A stretch of DNA of 64,000 nt from the NCBI RefSeq assembly GCF_029227915.1, contig NC_079880.1, forward strand, positions 32,049,501-32,113,500. Reading direction: 5' to 3'. Numbering within the stretch: position 1 is the first letter of the stretch; the number at the start of each line of letters is the position of its first letter. Under the pieces are notes generated by a model. It searched no databases, was not told the origin of the DNA, and saw only the letters and a program-made list of their open reading frames with translations. Below are positions 1 to 13,514 of this stretch, one piece after another. Origin of the DNA: Hydractinia symbiolongicarpus (lineage: Eukaryota > Cnidaria > Hydrozoa > Anthoathecata > Hydractiniidae). Both the position numbers and the translations under genes were made by a program.

Positions 1-2357
1 TTTAGAACAATGTCAACTACATGCACAGGCCTCTAAAGGCCGTAGTATGGCGTTTTGTTGCCTAATAAAGGCCTTACGTGTAAATCACGTGTTTCCACGC
101 TCTTGCACAGGTTAGTATTGGTCTAGTCCTTCCACTCTCAATGGACTACGACGTCTTAAGTCATTTTCCCCAAAGACATGGATTTGGAACCCCGTCAAAT
201 ACATGTACAGGCCTCTAAAGGCCGTAATATGGCTTTTGCTGCCTAATAAAGGCCTTACACGTAAATCCCCCGGTTCCACGGGTTTGTGCAGGTTACTATT
301 GGTCTAGTCCTTCCACTCTTAATGAACTACAAGGTTGTACGTCGCTTTCCCTGGCACCATGGCTTCAGAACGCCATCAACTACATGCACAGGCCTCTAAA
401 AGCCGTAATATGGCCTTTTGCCGCCTATTAAAGGCGTTACACGTAAATCCCCCGGTTCCACGTGCTTGTGCAGGTTACCATTGGTCTAGTCCTTCCACTC
501 TCAATGGACTACAAGGTCGTACGTCGCCTTCCCTGGCATCATGGCTTTAGAACTCCGTCAACTACATGCACAGGCCTCTAAAGGCCGTAATATGGACTTT
601 TGCCGCCTAATGAAGGCCTTACACGTAAATCCCCCGGTTCCACGTTCTTGTGCAGGTTACCATTGGTCTATCCCCTTCACTCTCAATGGACTACAAGGTC
701 GTACGTCGCCTTCCCTGGCATCATGGCTTTAGAACTCCGTCAACTACATGCACAGGCCTCTAAAGGCCGTAATATGGACTTTTGCCGGCCACTAAAGGCC
801 ATACGCGTATATTACGTGCTCCCACGTTCTTGCGCAGGTTATCATTTTTCTAGTCCATCCATCCTACATGGACTACGACGTCTTAAGTCGTTTTCCTTGG
901 CACCATGGCTTTAGAACGCTGTCAACTACATGCACAGGCCTCTAAATGTTACAATATGCTTCTTACATGCCTAATAAAAGCCTTACGTGTAAATCACGTG
1001 TTTCCACGCTCTTGAACAGGTTACCATTGGTCTAGTCCTTCTACGCTCACTGGACTATGACGTCTTAAGTCTTTTTTCCTAGAGCCATGGATTTGGAACG
1101 CCGTCAACTACATGTACAGGCCTCTAAAGGCCGTAATATGGCTTTTGCTGCCTAATAAAGGCCTTACACGTAAATCCCTCGGTTCCACGGGTTTGTGCAG
1201 GTTACTATTGGTCTAGTCCTTCCACTCTTAATGGACTACAAGGTCGTACGTCGCCTTCCCTGGCATCATGGCTTTAGAACTCCGTCAACTACATGCACAG
1301 GCCTCTAAAGGCCGTAATATGGAATTTTGCCGGCCACTAAAGGCCTTACGCGTATATTACGTGCTCCCACGTTCTTGCGCAGGTTACCATTTTTCTAGTC
1401 CATCCATCCTACATGGACTACGACGTCTTAAGTCGTTTTCCTTGGCACCATGGCTTTAGAACGCCGACAACTACATGCACAGGCCTCTAAAAGCCATAAT
1501 ATGGCGTTTTGCCGCTTAATAAAGGCCTTGCGTGTAAATCACGTGTTTCCACGCTCTTGCACAGGTTATCATTGGTCTAGTCCTTCCACTCTCCATGGAC
1601 TGCGACGTCCTAAGTTGTTTTCGCCAGCGCAATGGCTTTAGAACGCCATGAACTACATGCACAGGCCTCTAAAGGTTGTGATATGGACTTTTGTTCCCAA
1701 TAAAGGCTTAGCACGTAAATCCCCCGGTTCCACATTCTTGTGCAGGTTACCATTGGTCTATCCCCTTCACTCTCAATGGACTACAAGGTCGTACGTCGCC
1801 TTCCCTGGCATCATGGCTTTAGAACTCCGTCAACTACATGCACAGGCCTCTAAAGGCAGTAATATGGACTTTTGCCGGCCACTAAAGGCCTTACGCGTAT
1901 ATTACGCGCTCCCACGTTCTTGCGCAGGTTACCATTTTTCTAGTCCATCCATCCTACATGGACTACGACGTCTTAAGTCGTTTTCCTTGGCACCATGGCT
2001 TTAGAACGCTGTCAACTACATGCACAGGCCTCTAAATGTTACAATATGCTTCTTACATGCCTAATAAAAGCCTTACGTGTAAATCACGTGTTTCCACGCT
2101 CTTGAACAGGTTACCATTGGTCTAGTCCTTCTACGCTCACTGGACTATGACGTCTTAAGTCTTTTTTCCTAGAGCCATGGATTTGGAACGCCGTCAACTA
2201 CATGTACAGGCCTCTAAAGGCCGTAATATGGCTTTTGCTGCCTAATAAAGGCCTTACACGTAAATCCCTCGGTTCCACGAGTTTGTGCAGGTTACTATTA
2301 GTCTAGTCCTTCCACTCTTAATGGACTACAAGGTCGTACGTCGCCTTCCCTGGCATC

Positions 2358-2539
2358 ATGGCTTTAGAACTCCGTCAACTACATGCACAGGCCTCTAAAG
2401 GCCGTAATATGGACTTTTGCCGGCCACTAAAGGCCTTACGCGTATATTACGTGCTCCCACGTTCTTGCGCAGGTTACCATTTTTCTAGTCCATCCATCCT
2501 ACATGGACTACGACGTCTTAAGTCGTTTTCCTTGGCACC
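2358..2539 (+). repeat. Representative A-type monomer (182 bp)
   Basis: Diagnostic bases: GACTTTTGCCGGCCACTAAA, GCGTATATTACGTGCTCCC and TTTTTCTAGTCCATCCATCC. It has ACTAAA where other types have AATAAA or ATTAAA. Dispersed throughout the window. Confidence 0.85.
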
Positions 2540-3084
2540 ATGGCTTTAGAACGCCGACAACTACATGCACAGGCCTCTAAAAGCCATAATATGGCGTTTT
2601 GCCGCTTAATAAAGGCCTTGCGTGTAAATCACGTGTTTCCACGCTCTTGCACAGGTTATCATTGGTCTAGTCCTTCCACTCTCCATGGACTGCGACGTCC
2701 TAAGTTGTTTTCGCCAGCGCAATGGCTTTAGAACGCCATGAACTACATGCACAGGCCTCTAAAGGTTGTGATATGGACTTTTGTTCCCAATAAAGGCTTA
2801 GCACGTAAATCCCCCGGTTCCACATTCTTGTGCAGGTTACCATTGGTCTATCCCCTTCACTCTCAATGGACTACAAGGTCGTACGTCGCCTTCCCTGGCA
2901 TCATGGCTTTAGAACTCCGTCAACTACATGCACAGGCCTCTAAAGGCAGTAATATGGACTTTTGCCGGCCACTAAAGGCCTTACGCGTATATTACGCGCT
3001 CCCACGTTCTTGCGCAGGTTACCATTTTTCTAGTCCATCCATCCTACATGGACTACGACGTCTTAAGTCGTTTTCCTTGGCACC

Positions 3085-3266
3085 ATGGCTTTAGAACGCC
3101 GTCAACTACATGCACAGGCCTCTAAAGGTTACAATATGCTTCTTACATGCCTAATAAAGGCCTTACGTGTAAATCACGTGTTTCCACGCTCTTGAACAGG
3201 GTACCATTGGTCTAGTCCTTCTACTCTCACTGGACTACGACGTCTTAAGTCTTTTTCCCCAGAGCC
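3085..3266 (+). repeat. Representative C-type monomer (182 bp)
   Basis: Diagnostic GGTTACAATATGCTTC, CTCTTGAACAGGG and CTCTCACTGGACTACG. The TGA in CTCTTGAAC closes the monomer frame. Confidence 0.83.
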
Positions 3267-3447
3267 ATGGATTTGGAACGCTGTCAACTACATGTACAGG
3301 CCTCTAAAGGCCGTAATATGGCTTTTGCTGCCTAATAAAGGCCTTACACGTAAATCCCCCGGTTCCACGGGTTTGTGCAGGTTACTATTGGTCTAGTTCT
3401 TCCACTCTTAATGGACTACAAGGTCGTACGTCGCTTTCCCTGGCACC
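3267..3447 (+). repeat. Representative B-type monomer (181 bp)
   Basis: Starts ATGGATTTGGAACG, has CATGTACAGG, the one-base-shorter GGCTTTTGCTGCC, and CGGGTTTGTGCAGG. The short tract shifts the monomer frame to an early stop. Confidence 0.83.
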
Positions 3448-3629
3448 ATGGCTTTAGAACGGCATCAACTACATGCACAGGCTTCTACAAGCCGTAATAT
3501 GGCCTTTTGCCGCCTATTAAAGGCCTTACACGTAAATCCCCTGGTTCCACGTGCTTGTGCAGGTTACCATTGGTCTAGTCCTTCCACTCTCAATGGACTA
3601 CAAGGTCATAAGTCGTTTTCCTTGGCACC
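3448..3629 (+). repeat. Representative J-type monomer (182 bp)
   Basis: Diagnostic CGGCATCAACTAC (elsewhere CGCCATCAAC), GCCTATTAAAGG and AAATCCCCTGGTTCC, ending CGTTTTCCTTGGCACC. Confidence 0.8.
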
Positions 3630-3811
3630 ATGGCTTTAGAACTCTGTCAACTACATGCACAGGCCTCTAAAAGCCATAATATGGCGTTTTGCCGCCTAAT
3701 AAAGGCCTTGCGTGTAAATCACGTGTTTCCACGCTCTTGCACAGGTTATCATTGGTCTAGTCCTTCCACTCTCCATGGACTGCGACGTCCTAAATTGTTT
3801 TCGCCAGCGCC
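3630..3811 (+). repeat. Representative E-type monomer (182 bp)
   Basis: Diagnostic CATAATATGGCG, GGCCTTGCGTGTAAATCACG, CTCCATGGACTGCGACG and TTGTTTTCGCCAGC. Confidence 0.83.
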
Positions 3812-3992
3812 ATGGCTTTAGAACGCCGTCAACTACATGCACAGGCCTCTAAAGGTTGTGATATGGCCTTTTGTTCCCAATAAAGGCTTAGCACGTAAAT
3901 ACCCCGGTTCTGCGTGCTTGTTTAAGTTACCATTGGTGTAGTCCTTTCATTCTCAATGTACTACAACGTCATAAGTCGTTTTCCCTGGCACC
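3812..3992 (+). repeat. Representative D-type monomer (181 bp)
   Basis: Diagnostic GGTTGTGATATGGCC, TGTTCCCAATAAAGGC, TTAGCACGTAAATACC and CTCAATGTACTAC. Confidence 0.83.
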
Positions 3993-4174
3993 ATGGCTTT
4001 AGAACGCCGTAAACTACATGCACAGGCCTCTAAAGGCCGTAATATGGCCTCTTGCCGCCTAATAAAAACCTTACACGTAAATCCCCCGGTTCCACGTTCT
4101 TGTGCAGGTTACCATTGGTCTATCCCCTTCACTCTCAATGGACTTCAAGGTCATAAGTCGTTTTTCCTAGCACC

Positions 4175-4356
4175 ATGGCTTTAGAACTCCGTCAACTACA
4201 TGCACAGACCTCTAAAGGCCGTAATATGGCCTTTCGCCGCCTATTAAAGGCCTTACACGTAAATAACGTGCTCCCACGTTCTTGGGCAGGTTATTATTGG
4301 TCTAATCCTTCCACTCTCCACGTACTGCGACGTCCTAAGTTGTTTTCGCAAGCGCC
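4175..4356 (+). repeat. Representative H-type monomer (182 bp)
   Basis: Diagnostic CACAGACCTC, CTTTCGCCGCCTATTAAAGG, GTAAATAACGTGCTCCC and TTGTTTTCGCAAGC. In many later copies the start is TTGGCTTTAG instead of ATGGCTTTAG. Confidence 0.82.
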
Positions 4357-4538
4357 ATGGCTTTAGAACATCGTCAACTACATGCACAGGCCTCTAAAAG
4401 CCGTAGTATGGCGTTTTGTTGCCTAATAAAGGCCTTACGTGTAAATCACGTGTTTCCACGGTCTTGCACAGATTAGTATTGGTCTTGTCCTTCCACTCTC
4501 AATGGACTACGACGTCTTAAGTCATTTTCCCCAGAGCC
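4357..4538 (+). repeat. Representative F-type monomer (182 bp)
   Basis: Diagnostic GAACATCGTCAAC, CCGTAGTATGGCG and TTTTGTTGCC. Most other copies have CAGGTTAGTATTGG, where TAG closes the monomer frame; this copy reads CAGATTAG. Confidence 0.8.
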
Positions 4539-5053
4539 ATGGGTTTAGAACGCCGTCAACTACATGCACAAGCCTCTAAAGGCCGTAATATGGACTTTTG
4601 CCGGCCACTAAAGGCCTTACGCGTATATTACGTGCTCCCACGTTCTTGCGCAGGTTACCATTTTTCTAGTCCATCCATCCTACATGGACTACGACGTCTT
4701 AAGTCGTTTTCCTTGGCACCATAGCTTTAGAACGCCGACAACTACATGCACAGGCCTCTAAAAGCCATAATATGGCGTTTTGCCGCTTAATAAAGGCCTT
4801 GCGTGTAAATCACGTGTTTCCACGCTCTTGCACAGATTAGTATTGGTCTTGTCCTTCCACTCTCAATGGACTACGACGTCTTAAGTCATTTTCCCCAGAG
4901 CCATGGGTTTAGAACGCCGTCAACTACATGCACAGGCCTCTAAAGGCCGTAATGTGGCTTATGCCGCCTAATAAAGGCCTTACACGTAAATCCCCCGGTT
5001 CCACGTGCTTGTGCAGGTTACCATTGGTCTATCCCCTTCACTCTCAATGGACT

Positions 5054-8000
5054 ACAAGGTCATAAGTCGTTTTCCTTGGCACCATGGCTTTAGAACTCTG
5101 TCAACTACATGCACAGGCCTCTAAAAGCCATAATATGGCGTTTTGCCGCCTAATAAAGGCCTTGCGTGTAAATCACGTGTTTCCACGCTCTTGCACAGGT
5201 TATCATTGGTCTAGTCCTTCCACTCTCCATGGACTGCGACGTCCTAAATTGTTTTCGCCAGCGCCATGGCTTTAGAACGCCGTCAACTACATGCACAGGC
5301 CTCTAAAGGTTGTGATATGGCCTTTTGTTCCCAATAAAGGCTTAGCACGTAAATACCCCGGTTCTGCGTGCTTGTTTAAGTTACCATTGGTGTAGTCCTT
5401 TCATTCTCAATGTACTACAAGGTCATAAGTCGTTTTCCCTGGCACCATGGCTTTAGAACGCCGTAAACTACATGCACAGGCCTCTAAAGGCCGTAATATG
5501 GCCTCTTGCCGCCTAATAAAAACCTTACACGTAAATCCCCCGGTTCCACGTTCTTGTGCAGGTTACCATTGGTCTATCCCCTTCTCTCTCAATGGACTTC
5601 AAGGTCATAAGTCGTTTTTCCTAGCACCATGGCTTTAGAACTCCGTCAACTACATGCACAGACCTCTAAAGGCCGTAATATGGCCTTTCGCCGCCTATTA
5701 AAGGCCTTACACGTAAATAACGTGCTCCCACGTTCTTGGGCAGGTTATTATTGGTCTAATCCTTCCACTCTCCACGTACTGCGACGTCCTAAGTTGTTTT
5801 CGCAAGCGCCATGGCTTTAGAACATCGTCAACTACATGCACAGGCCTCTAAAAGCCGTAGTATGGCGTTTTGTTGCCTAATAAAGGCCTTACGTGTAAAT
5901 CACGTGTTTCCACGGTCTTGCACAGATTAGTATTGGTCTTGTCCTTCCACTCTCAATGGACTACGACGTCTTAAGTCATTTTCCCCAGAGCCATGGGTTT
6001 AGAACGCCGTCAACTACATGCACAGGCCTCTAAAGGCCGTAATATGGACTTTTGCCGGCCACTAAAGGCCTTACGCGTATATTACGTGCTCCCACGTTCT
6101 TGCGCAGGTTACCATTTTTCTAGTCCATCCATCCTACATGGACTACGACGTCTTAAGTCGTTTTCCTTGGCACCATAGCTTTAGAACGCCGACAACTACA
6201 TGCACAGGCCTCTAAAAGCCATAATATGGCGTTTTGCCGCTTAATAAAGGCCTTGCGTGTAAATCACGTGTTTCCACGCTCTTGCACAGATTAGTATTGG
6301 TCTTGTCCTTCCACTCTCAATGGACTACGACGTCTTAAGTCATTTTCCCCAGAGCCATGGGTTTAGAACGCCGTCAACTACATGCACAGGCCTCTAAAGG
6401 CCGTAATGTGGCTTATGCCGCCTAATAAAGGCCTTACACGTAAATCCCCCGGTTCCACGTGCTTGTGCAGGTTACCATTGGTCTATCCCCTTCACTCTCA
6501 ATGGACTACATGGTCGTACGTCGCCTTCCCTGGCACCATGGCTTTAGAACTCCGTCAACTACATTCACAGGCCTCTAAAGGCCGTAATATGGACTTTTGC
6601 CGGCCACTAAAGGCCATACGCGTATATTACGTGCTCCCACGTTCTTGCGCAGGTTACCATTTTTCTAGTCCATCCATCCTACATGGACTACGACGTCTTA
6701 AGTCGTTTTCCTTGGCACCATGGCTTTAGAACGCTGTCAACTACATGCACAGGCCTCTAAAGGTTACAATATGCTTCTTACATGCCTAATAAAAGCCTTA
6801 CGTGTAAATCACGTGTTTCCACGCTCTTGAACAGGTTACCATTGGTCTAGTCCTTCCACTCTCCATGGACTGCGACGTCCTAAGTTGTTTTCGCCAGCGC
6901 AATGGCTTTAGAACGCTGTCAACTACATGCACAGGCCTCTAAAGGTTGTGATATGGCCTTTTGTTCCCAATAAAGGCTTAGCACGTAAATCCCCCGGTTC
7001 CGCGTGCTTGTGCAAGTTACCATTGGTGTAGTCCTTCCATTCTCAATGTACTACAAGGTCATAAGTCGTTTTCCCTGGCACCATGGCTTTAAAACGCCGT
7101 AAACTACATGCACAGGCCTCTAAAGGCCGTAATATGGCCTCTTGCCGCCTAATAAAAACCTTACACGTAAATCCCCCGGTTCCGCGTGCTTGTGCAAGTT
7201 ACCATTGGACTAGTCCTTCCACTCTCAATGGACTACAAGGTCATAAGTCGTTTTCCCTAGCGCCATGGCTTTAGAACAATGTCAACTACATGCACAGGCC
7301 TCTAAAGGCCGTAGTATGGCGTTTTGTTGCCTAATAAAGGCCTTACGTGTAAATCACGTGTTTCCACGCTCTTGCACAGGTTAGTATTGGTCTAGTCCTT
7401 CCACTCTCAATGGACTACGACGTCTTAAGTCATTTTCCCCAAAGACATGGATTTGGAACCCCGTCAACTACATGTACAGGCCTCTAAAGGCCGTAATATG
7501 GCTTTTGCTGCCTAATAAAGGCCTTACACGTAAATCCCCCGGTTCCACGGGTTTGTGCAGGTTACTATTGGTCTAGTTCTTCCACTCTTAATGGACTACA
7601 AGGTCGTACGTCGCTTTCCCTGGCACCATGGCTTTAGAACGGCATCAACTACATGCACAGGCCTCTAAAAGCCGTAATATGGCCTTTTGCCGCCTATTAA
7701 AGGCCTTACACGTAAATCCCCTGGTTCCACGTGCTTGTGCAGGTTACCATTGGTCTAGTCCTTCCACTCTCAATGGACTACAAGGTCATAAGTCGTTTTC
7801 CTTGGCACCATGGCTTTAGAACTCTGTCAACTACATGCACAGGCCTCTAAAAGCCATATGATGGCGTTTTGCCGCCTAATAAAGGCCTTGCGTGTAAATC
7901 ACGTGTTTCCACGCTCTTGCACAGGTTATCATTGGTCTAGTCCTTCCACTCTCCATGGACTGCGACGTCCTAAGTTGTTTTCGCCAGCGCCATGGCTTTA

Positions 8001-11000
8001 CAACGCCGTCAACTACATGCACAGGTCTCTAAAGGTTGTGATATGGCCTTTTGTTCCCAATAAAGGCTTAGCACGTAAATACCCCGGTTCCGCGTGCTTG
8101 TTCAAGTTACCATTGGTGTAGTCCTTTCATTCTCAATGTACTACAAGGTCATAAGTCGTTTTCCCTGGCACCATGGCTTTAGAACCCCGTCAACTACATG
8201 CACAGACCTCTAAAGGCCGTAATATGGCCTTTCGCCGCCTATTAAAGGCCTTACACGTAAATAACGTGCTCCCACGATCTTGCGCAGGTTATCATTGGTC
8301 TAGTCCTTCCACTCTCAATGGACTACGACGTCTTAAGTCATTTTCCCCAGAGCCATGGGTTTAGAACGCCGTCAACTACATGCACAGGCCTCTAAAGGCC
8401 GTAATGTGGCTTTTGCCGCCTAATAAAGGCCTTACACGTAAATCCCCCGGTTCCACGTGCTTGTGCAGGTTACCATTGGTCTATCCCCTTCACTCTCAAT
8501 GGACTACAAGGTCGTACGTCGCCTTCCGTGGCATCATGGCTTTAGATCTCCGTCAACTACATGCACAGGCCTCTAAAGGCCGTAATATGGACTTTTGCCG
8601 GCCACTAAAGGCCTTACGCGTATATTACGTGCTCCCACGTTCTTGCGCAGGTTACCATTTTTCTAGTCCATCCATCCTACATGGACTACGACGTCTTAAG
8701 TCGTTTTCCTTGGAACCATGGCTTTAGAACGCCGTCAACTACATGCACAGGCCTCTAAAGGTTACAATATGCTTCTTACGTGCCTAATAAAAGCCTTACG
8801 TGTAAATCACGTGTTTCCTCACTCTTGAACAGGTTACCATTGGTCTAGTCCTTCTACTCTCACTGGACTACGACGTCTTAAGTCTTTTTCCCTAGCACCT
8901 TGGCTTTAGAACTCCGTCAACTACATGCACAGACCTCTAAAGGCCGTAATATGGCCTTTCGCCGCCTATTAAAGGCCTTACACGTAAATCCCCCGGTTCC
9001 ACGTGCTTGTGCAGGTTACCATTGGTCTATCCCCTTCACTCTCAATGGACTACAAGGTCGTACGTCGCCTTCCCTGGCATCATGGCTTTAGAACTCCGTC
9101 AACTACATGCACAGGCCTCTAAAGGCAGTAATATGGACTTTTGCCGGCCACTAAAGGCCTTACGCGTATATTACGCGCTCCCACGTTCTTGCGCAGGTTA
9201 CCATTTTTCTAGTCCATCCATCCTACATGGACTACGACGTCTTAAGTCGTTTTCCTTGGCACCATGGCTTTAGAACGCCGTCAACTACATGCACAGGCCT
9301 CTAAAGGTTACAATATGCTTCTTACATGCCTAATAAAGGCCTTACGTGTAAATCACGTGTTTCCACGCTCTTGAACAGGGTACCATTGGTCTAGTCCTTC
9401 TACTCTCACTGGACTACGACGTCTTAAGTCTTTTTCCCCAGAGCCATGGATTTGGAACGCTGTCAACTACATGTACAGGCCTCTAAAGGCCGTAATATGG
9501 CTTTTGCTGCCTAATAAAGGCCTTACACGTAAATCCCCCGGTTCCACGGGTTTGTGCAGGTTACTATTGGTCTAGTTCTTCCACTCTTAATGGACTACAA
9601 GGTCGTACGTCGCTTTCCCTGGCACCATGGCTTTAGAACGGCATCAACTACATGCACAGGCTTCTAAAAGCCGTAATATGGCCTTTTGCCGCCTATTAAA
9701 GGCCTTACACGTAAATCCCCTGGTTCCACGTGCTTGTGCAGGTTACCATTGGTCTAGTCCTTCCACTCTCAATGGACTACAAGGTCATAAGTCGTTTTCC
9801 TTGGCACCATGGCTTTAGAACTCTGTCAACTACATGCACAGGCCTCTAAAAGCCATAATATGGCGTTTTGCCGCCTAATAAAGGCCTTGCGTGTAAATCA
9901 CGTGTTTCCACGCTCTTGCACAGGTTATCATTGGTCTAGTCCTTCCACTCTCCATGGACTGCGACGTCCTAAATTGTTTTCGCCAGCGCCATGGCTTTAG
10001 AACGCCGTCAACTACATGCACAGGCCTCTAAAGGTTGTGATATGGCCTTTTGTTCCCAATAAAGGCTTAGCACGTAAATACCCCGGTTCTGCGTGCTTGT
10101 TTAAGTTACCATTGGTGTAGTCCTTTCATTCTCAATGTACTACAAGGTCATAAGTCGTTTTCCCTGGCACCATGGCTTTAGAACGCCGTAAACTACATGC
10201 ACAGGCCTCTAAAGGCCGTAATATGGCCTCTTGCCGCCTAATAAAAACCTTACACGTAAATCCCCCGGTTCCACGTTCTTGTGCAGGTTACCATTGGTCT
10301 ATCCCCTTCACTCTCAATGGACTTCAAGGTCATAAGTCGTTTTTCCTAGCACCATGGCTTTAGAACTCCGTCAACTACATGCACAGACCTCTAAAGGCCG
10401 TAATATGGCCTTTCGCCGCCTATTAAAGGCCTTACACGTAAATAACGTGCTCCCACGTTCTTGGGCAGGTTATTATTGGTCTAATCCTTCCACTCTCCAC
10501 GTACTGCGACGTCCTAAGTTGTTTTCGCAAGCGCCATGGCTTTAGAACATCGTCAACTACATGCACAGGCCTCTAAAAGCCGTAGTATGGCGTTTTGTTG
10601 CCTAATAAAGGCCTTACGTGTAAATCACGTGTTTCCACGGTCTTGCACAGATTAGTATTGGTCTTGTCCTTCCACTCTCAATGGACTACGACGTCTTAAG
10701 TCATTTTCCCCAGAGCCATGGGTTTAGAACGCCGTCAACTACATGCACAGGCCTCTAAAGGCCGTAATATGGACTTTTGCCGGCCACTAAAGGCCTTACG
10801 CGTATATTACGTGCTCCCACGTTCTTGCGCAGGTTACCATTTTTCTAGTCCATCCATCCTACATGGACTACGACGTCTTAAGTCGTTTTCCTTGGCACCA
10901 TAGCTTTAGAACGCCGACAACTACATGCACAGGCCTCTAAAAGCCATAATATGGCGTTTTGCCGGTTAATAAAGGCCTTGCGTGTAAATCACGTGTTTCC

Positions 11001-12930
11001 ACGCTCTTGCACAGATTAGTATTGGTCTTGTCCTTCCACTCTCAATGGACTACGACGTCTTAAGTCATTTTCCCCAGAGCCATGGGTTTAGAACGCCGTC
11101 AACTACATGCACAGGCCTCTAAAGGCCGTAATGTGGCTTTTGCCGCCTAATAAAGGCCTTACACGTAAATCCCCCGGTTCCACGTGCTTGTGCAGGTTAC
11201 CATTGGTCTATCCCCTTCACTCTCAATGGACTACATGGTCGTACGTCGCCTTCCCTGGCACCATGGCTTTAGAACTCCGTCAACTACATTCACAGGCCTC
11301 TAAAGGCCGTAATATGGACTTTTGCCGGCCACTAAAGGCCATACGCGTATATTACGTGCTCCCACGTTCTTGCGCAGGTTACCATTTTTCTAGTCCATCC
11401 ATCCTACATGGACTACGACGTCTTAAGTCGTTTTCCTTGGCACCATGGCTTTAGAACGCTGTCAACTACATGCACAGGCCTCTAAAGGTTACAATATGCT
11501 TCTTACATGCCTAATAAAAGCCTTACGTGTAAATCACGTGTTTCCACGCTCTTGAACAGGTTACCATTGGTCTAGTCCTTCCACTCTCCATGGACTGCGA
11601 CGTCCTAAGTTGTTTTCGCCAGCGCAATGGCTTTAGAACGCCGTCAACTACATGCACAGGCCTCTAAAGGTTGTGATATGGCCTTTTGTTCCCAATAAAG
11701 GCTTAGCACGTAAATCCCCCGGTTCCGCGTGCTTGTGCAAGTTACCATTGGTGTAGTCCTTCCATTCTCAATGTACTACAAGGTCATAAGTCGTTTTCCC
11801 TGGCACCATGGCTTTAAAACGCCGTAAACTACATGCACAGGCCTCTAAAGGCCGTAATATGGCCTCTTGCCGCCTAATAAAAACCTTACACGTAAATCCC
11901 CCGGTTCCGCGTGCTTGTGCAAGTTACCATTGGACTAGTCCTTCCACTCTCAATGGACTACAAGGTCATAAGTCGTTTTCCCTAGCGCCATGGCTTTAGA
12001 ACAATGTCAACTACATGCACAGGCCTCTAAAGGCCGTAGTATGGCGTTTTGTTGCCTAATAAAGGCCTTACGTGTAAATCACGTGTTTCCACGCTCTTGC
12101 ACAGGTTAGTATTGGTCTAGTCCTTCCACTCTCAATGGACTACGACGTCTTAAGTCATTTTCCCCAAAGACTTGGATTTGGAACCCCGTCAACTACATGT
12201 ACAGGCCTCTAAAGGCCGTAATATGGCTTTTGCTGCCTAATAAAGGCCTTACACGTAAATCCCCCGGTTCCACGGGTTTGTGCAGGTTACTATTGGTCTA
12301 GTTCTTCCACTCTTAATGGACTACAAGGTCGTACGTCGCTTTCCCTGGCACCATGGCTTTAGAACGGCATCAACTACATGCACAGGCCTCTAAAAGCCGT
12401 AATATGGCCTTTTGCCGCCTATTAAAGGCCTTACACGTAAATCCCCTGGTTCCACGTGCTTGTGCAGGTTACCATTGGTCTAGTCCTTCCACTCTCAATG
12501 GACTACAAGGTCATAAGTCGTTTTCCTTGGCACCATGGCTTTAGAACTCTGTCAACTACATGCACAGGCCTCTAAAAGCCATATGATGGCGTTTTGCCGC
12601 CTAATAAAGGCCTTGCGTGTAAATCACGTGTTTCCACGCTCTTGCACAGGTTATCATTGGTCTAATCCTTCCACTCTCCATGGACTGCGACGTCCTAAGT
12701 TGTTTTCGCCAGCGCCATGGCTTTACAACGCCGTCAACTACATGCACAGGCCTCTAAAGGTTGTGATATGGCCTTTTGTTCCCAATAAAGGCTTAGCACG
12801 TAAATACCCCGGTTCCGCGTGCTTGTTCAAGTTACCATTGGTGTAGTCCTTTCATTCTCAATGTACTACAAGGTCATAAGTCGTTTTCCCTGGCACCATG
12901 GCTTTAGAACCCCGTCAACTACATGCACAG
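5054..12930 (+). repeat. Twenty-six-monomer higher-order repeat, period 4725 bp
   Basis: The segment 5054-8205 recurs at 9779-12930 with an offset of exactly 4725 bp (26 monomers, seven of the 181-bp class). Upstream of it, 2810-5053 also recurs, but with an offset of 6179 bp, which is 4725 plus the extra 1454-bp unit. Shared oddities include monomers beginning ATGGCTTTAAAACG at 7083 and 11808 and CATATGATGGCG near 7855 and 12580. Confidence 0.87.
8355..8535 (+). repeat. Representative G-type monomer (181 bp)
   Basis: Diagnostic ATGGGTTTAGAACG start, GTAATGTGGCTTTTGCC (one base short), CTATCCCCTTCACTC and GTACGTCGCCTTCC. Confidence 0.82.
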
Positions 12931-13514
12931 GCCTCTAAAGGCCGTAATATGGACTTTTGCCGGCCACTAAAGGCCTTACGCGTATATTACGTGCTCCCAC
13001 GTTCTTGCGCAGGTTACCATTTTTCTAGTCCATCCATCCTACATGGACTACGACGTCTTAAGTCGTTTTCCTTGGAACCATGGCTTTAGAACGCCGTCAA
13101 CTACATGCACAGGCCTCTAAAGGTTACAATATGCTTCTTACGTGCCTAATAAAAGCCTTACGTGTAAATCACGTGTTTCCTCGCTCTTGAACAGGTTACC
13201 ATTGGTCTAGTCCTTCTACTCTCACTGGACTACGACGTCTTAAGTCTTTTTCCCTAGCACCTTGGCTTTAGAACTCCGTCAACTACATGCACAGGCCTCT
13301 AAAGGCCGTAATGTGGCTTTTGCCGCCTAATGAAGGCCTTACACGTAAATCCCCCGGTTCCACGTTCTTGTGTAGGTTACCATTGGTCTAGTCCTTCCAC
13401 TCTCAATGGACTACGACGTCTTAAGTCATTTTCCCCAAAGACATGGATTTGGAACCCCGTCAACTACATGTACAGGCCTCTAAAGGCCGTAATATGGCTT
13501 TTGCTGCCTAATAA

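Larger units (their letters stand above)
640..3447 (+). repeat. Six-monomer higher-order repeat, period 1090 bp
   Basis: Sequence at x recurs at x+1090 with very few differences. The clearest unit is 1268-2357, in the order A-E-D/G hybrid-A-C-B with lengths 182+182+181+182+182+181. About 2.6 copies are present. Shared private variants, such as CTCTAAATGTTACAATATGC near 2031 and its partner 1090 bp earlier, show copying of the whole block and not independent monomer similarity. Confidence 0.9.
3600..6507 (+). repeat. Eight-monomer higher-order repeat, period 1454 bp (two copies)
   Basis: 3600-5053 and 5054-6507 match nearly base for base, including rare variants such as CTTATGCC in the G-type monomer (near 4950 and 6404) and a monomer start mutated to ATAGCTTTAG (near 4723 and 6177). 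The match ends near 6510, where GGTCATAAG becomes GGTCGTACG. The paralogous segment at 9779 onward has only one copy, so this is a local duplication nested in a larger repeat, or its loss from the other copy. Confidence 0.88.
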
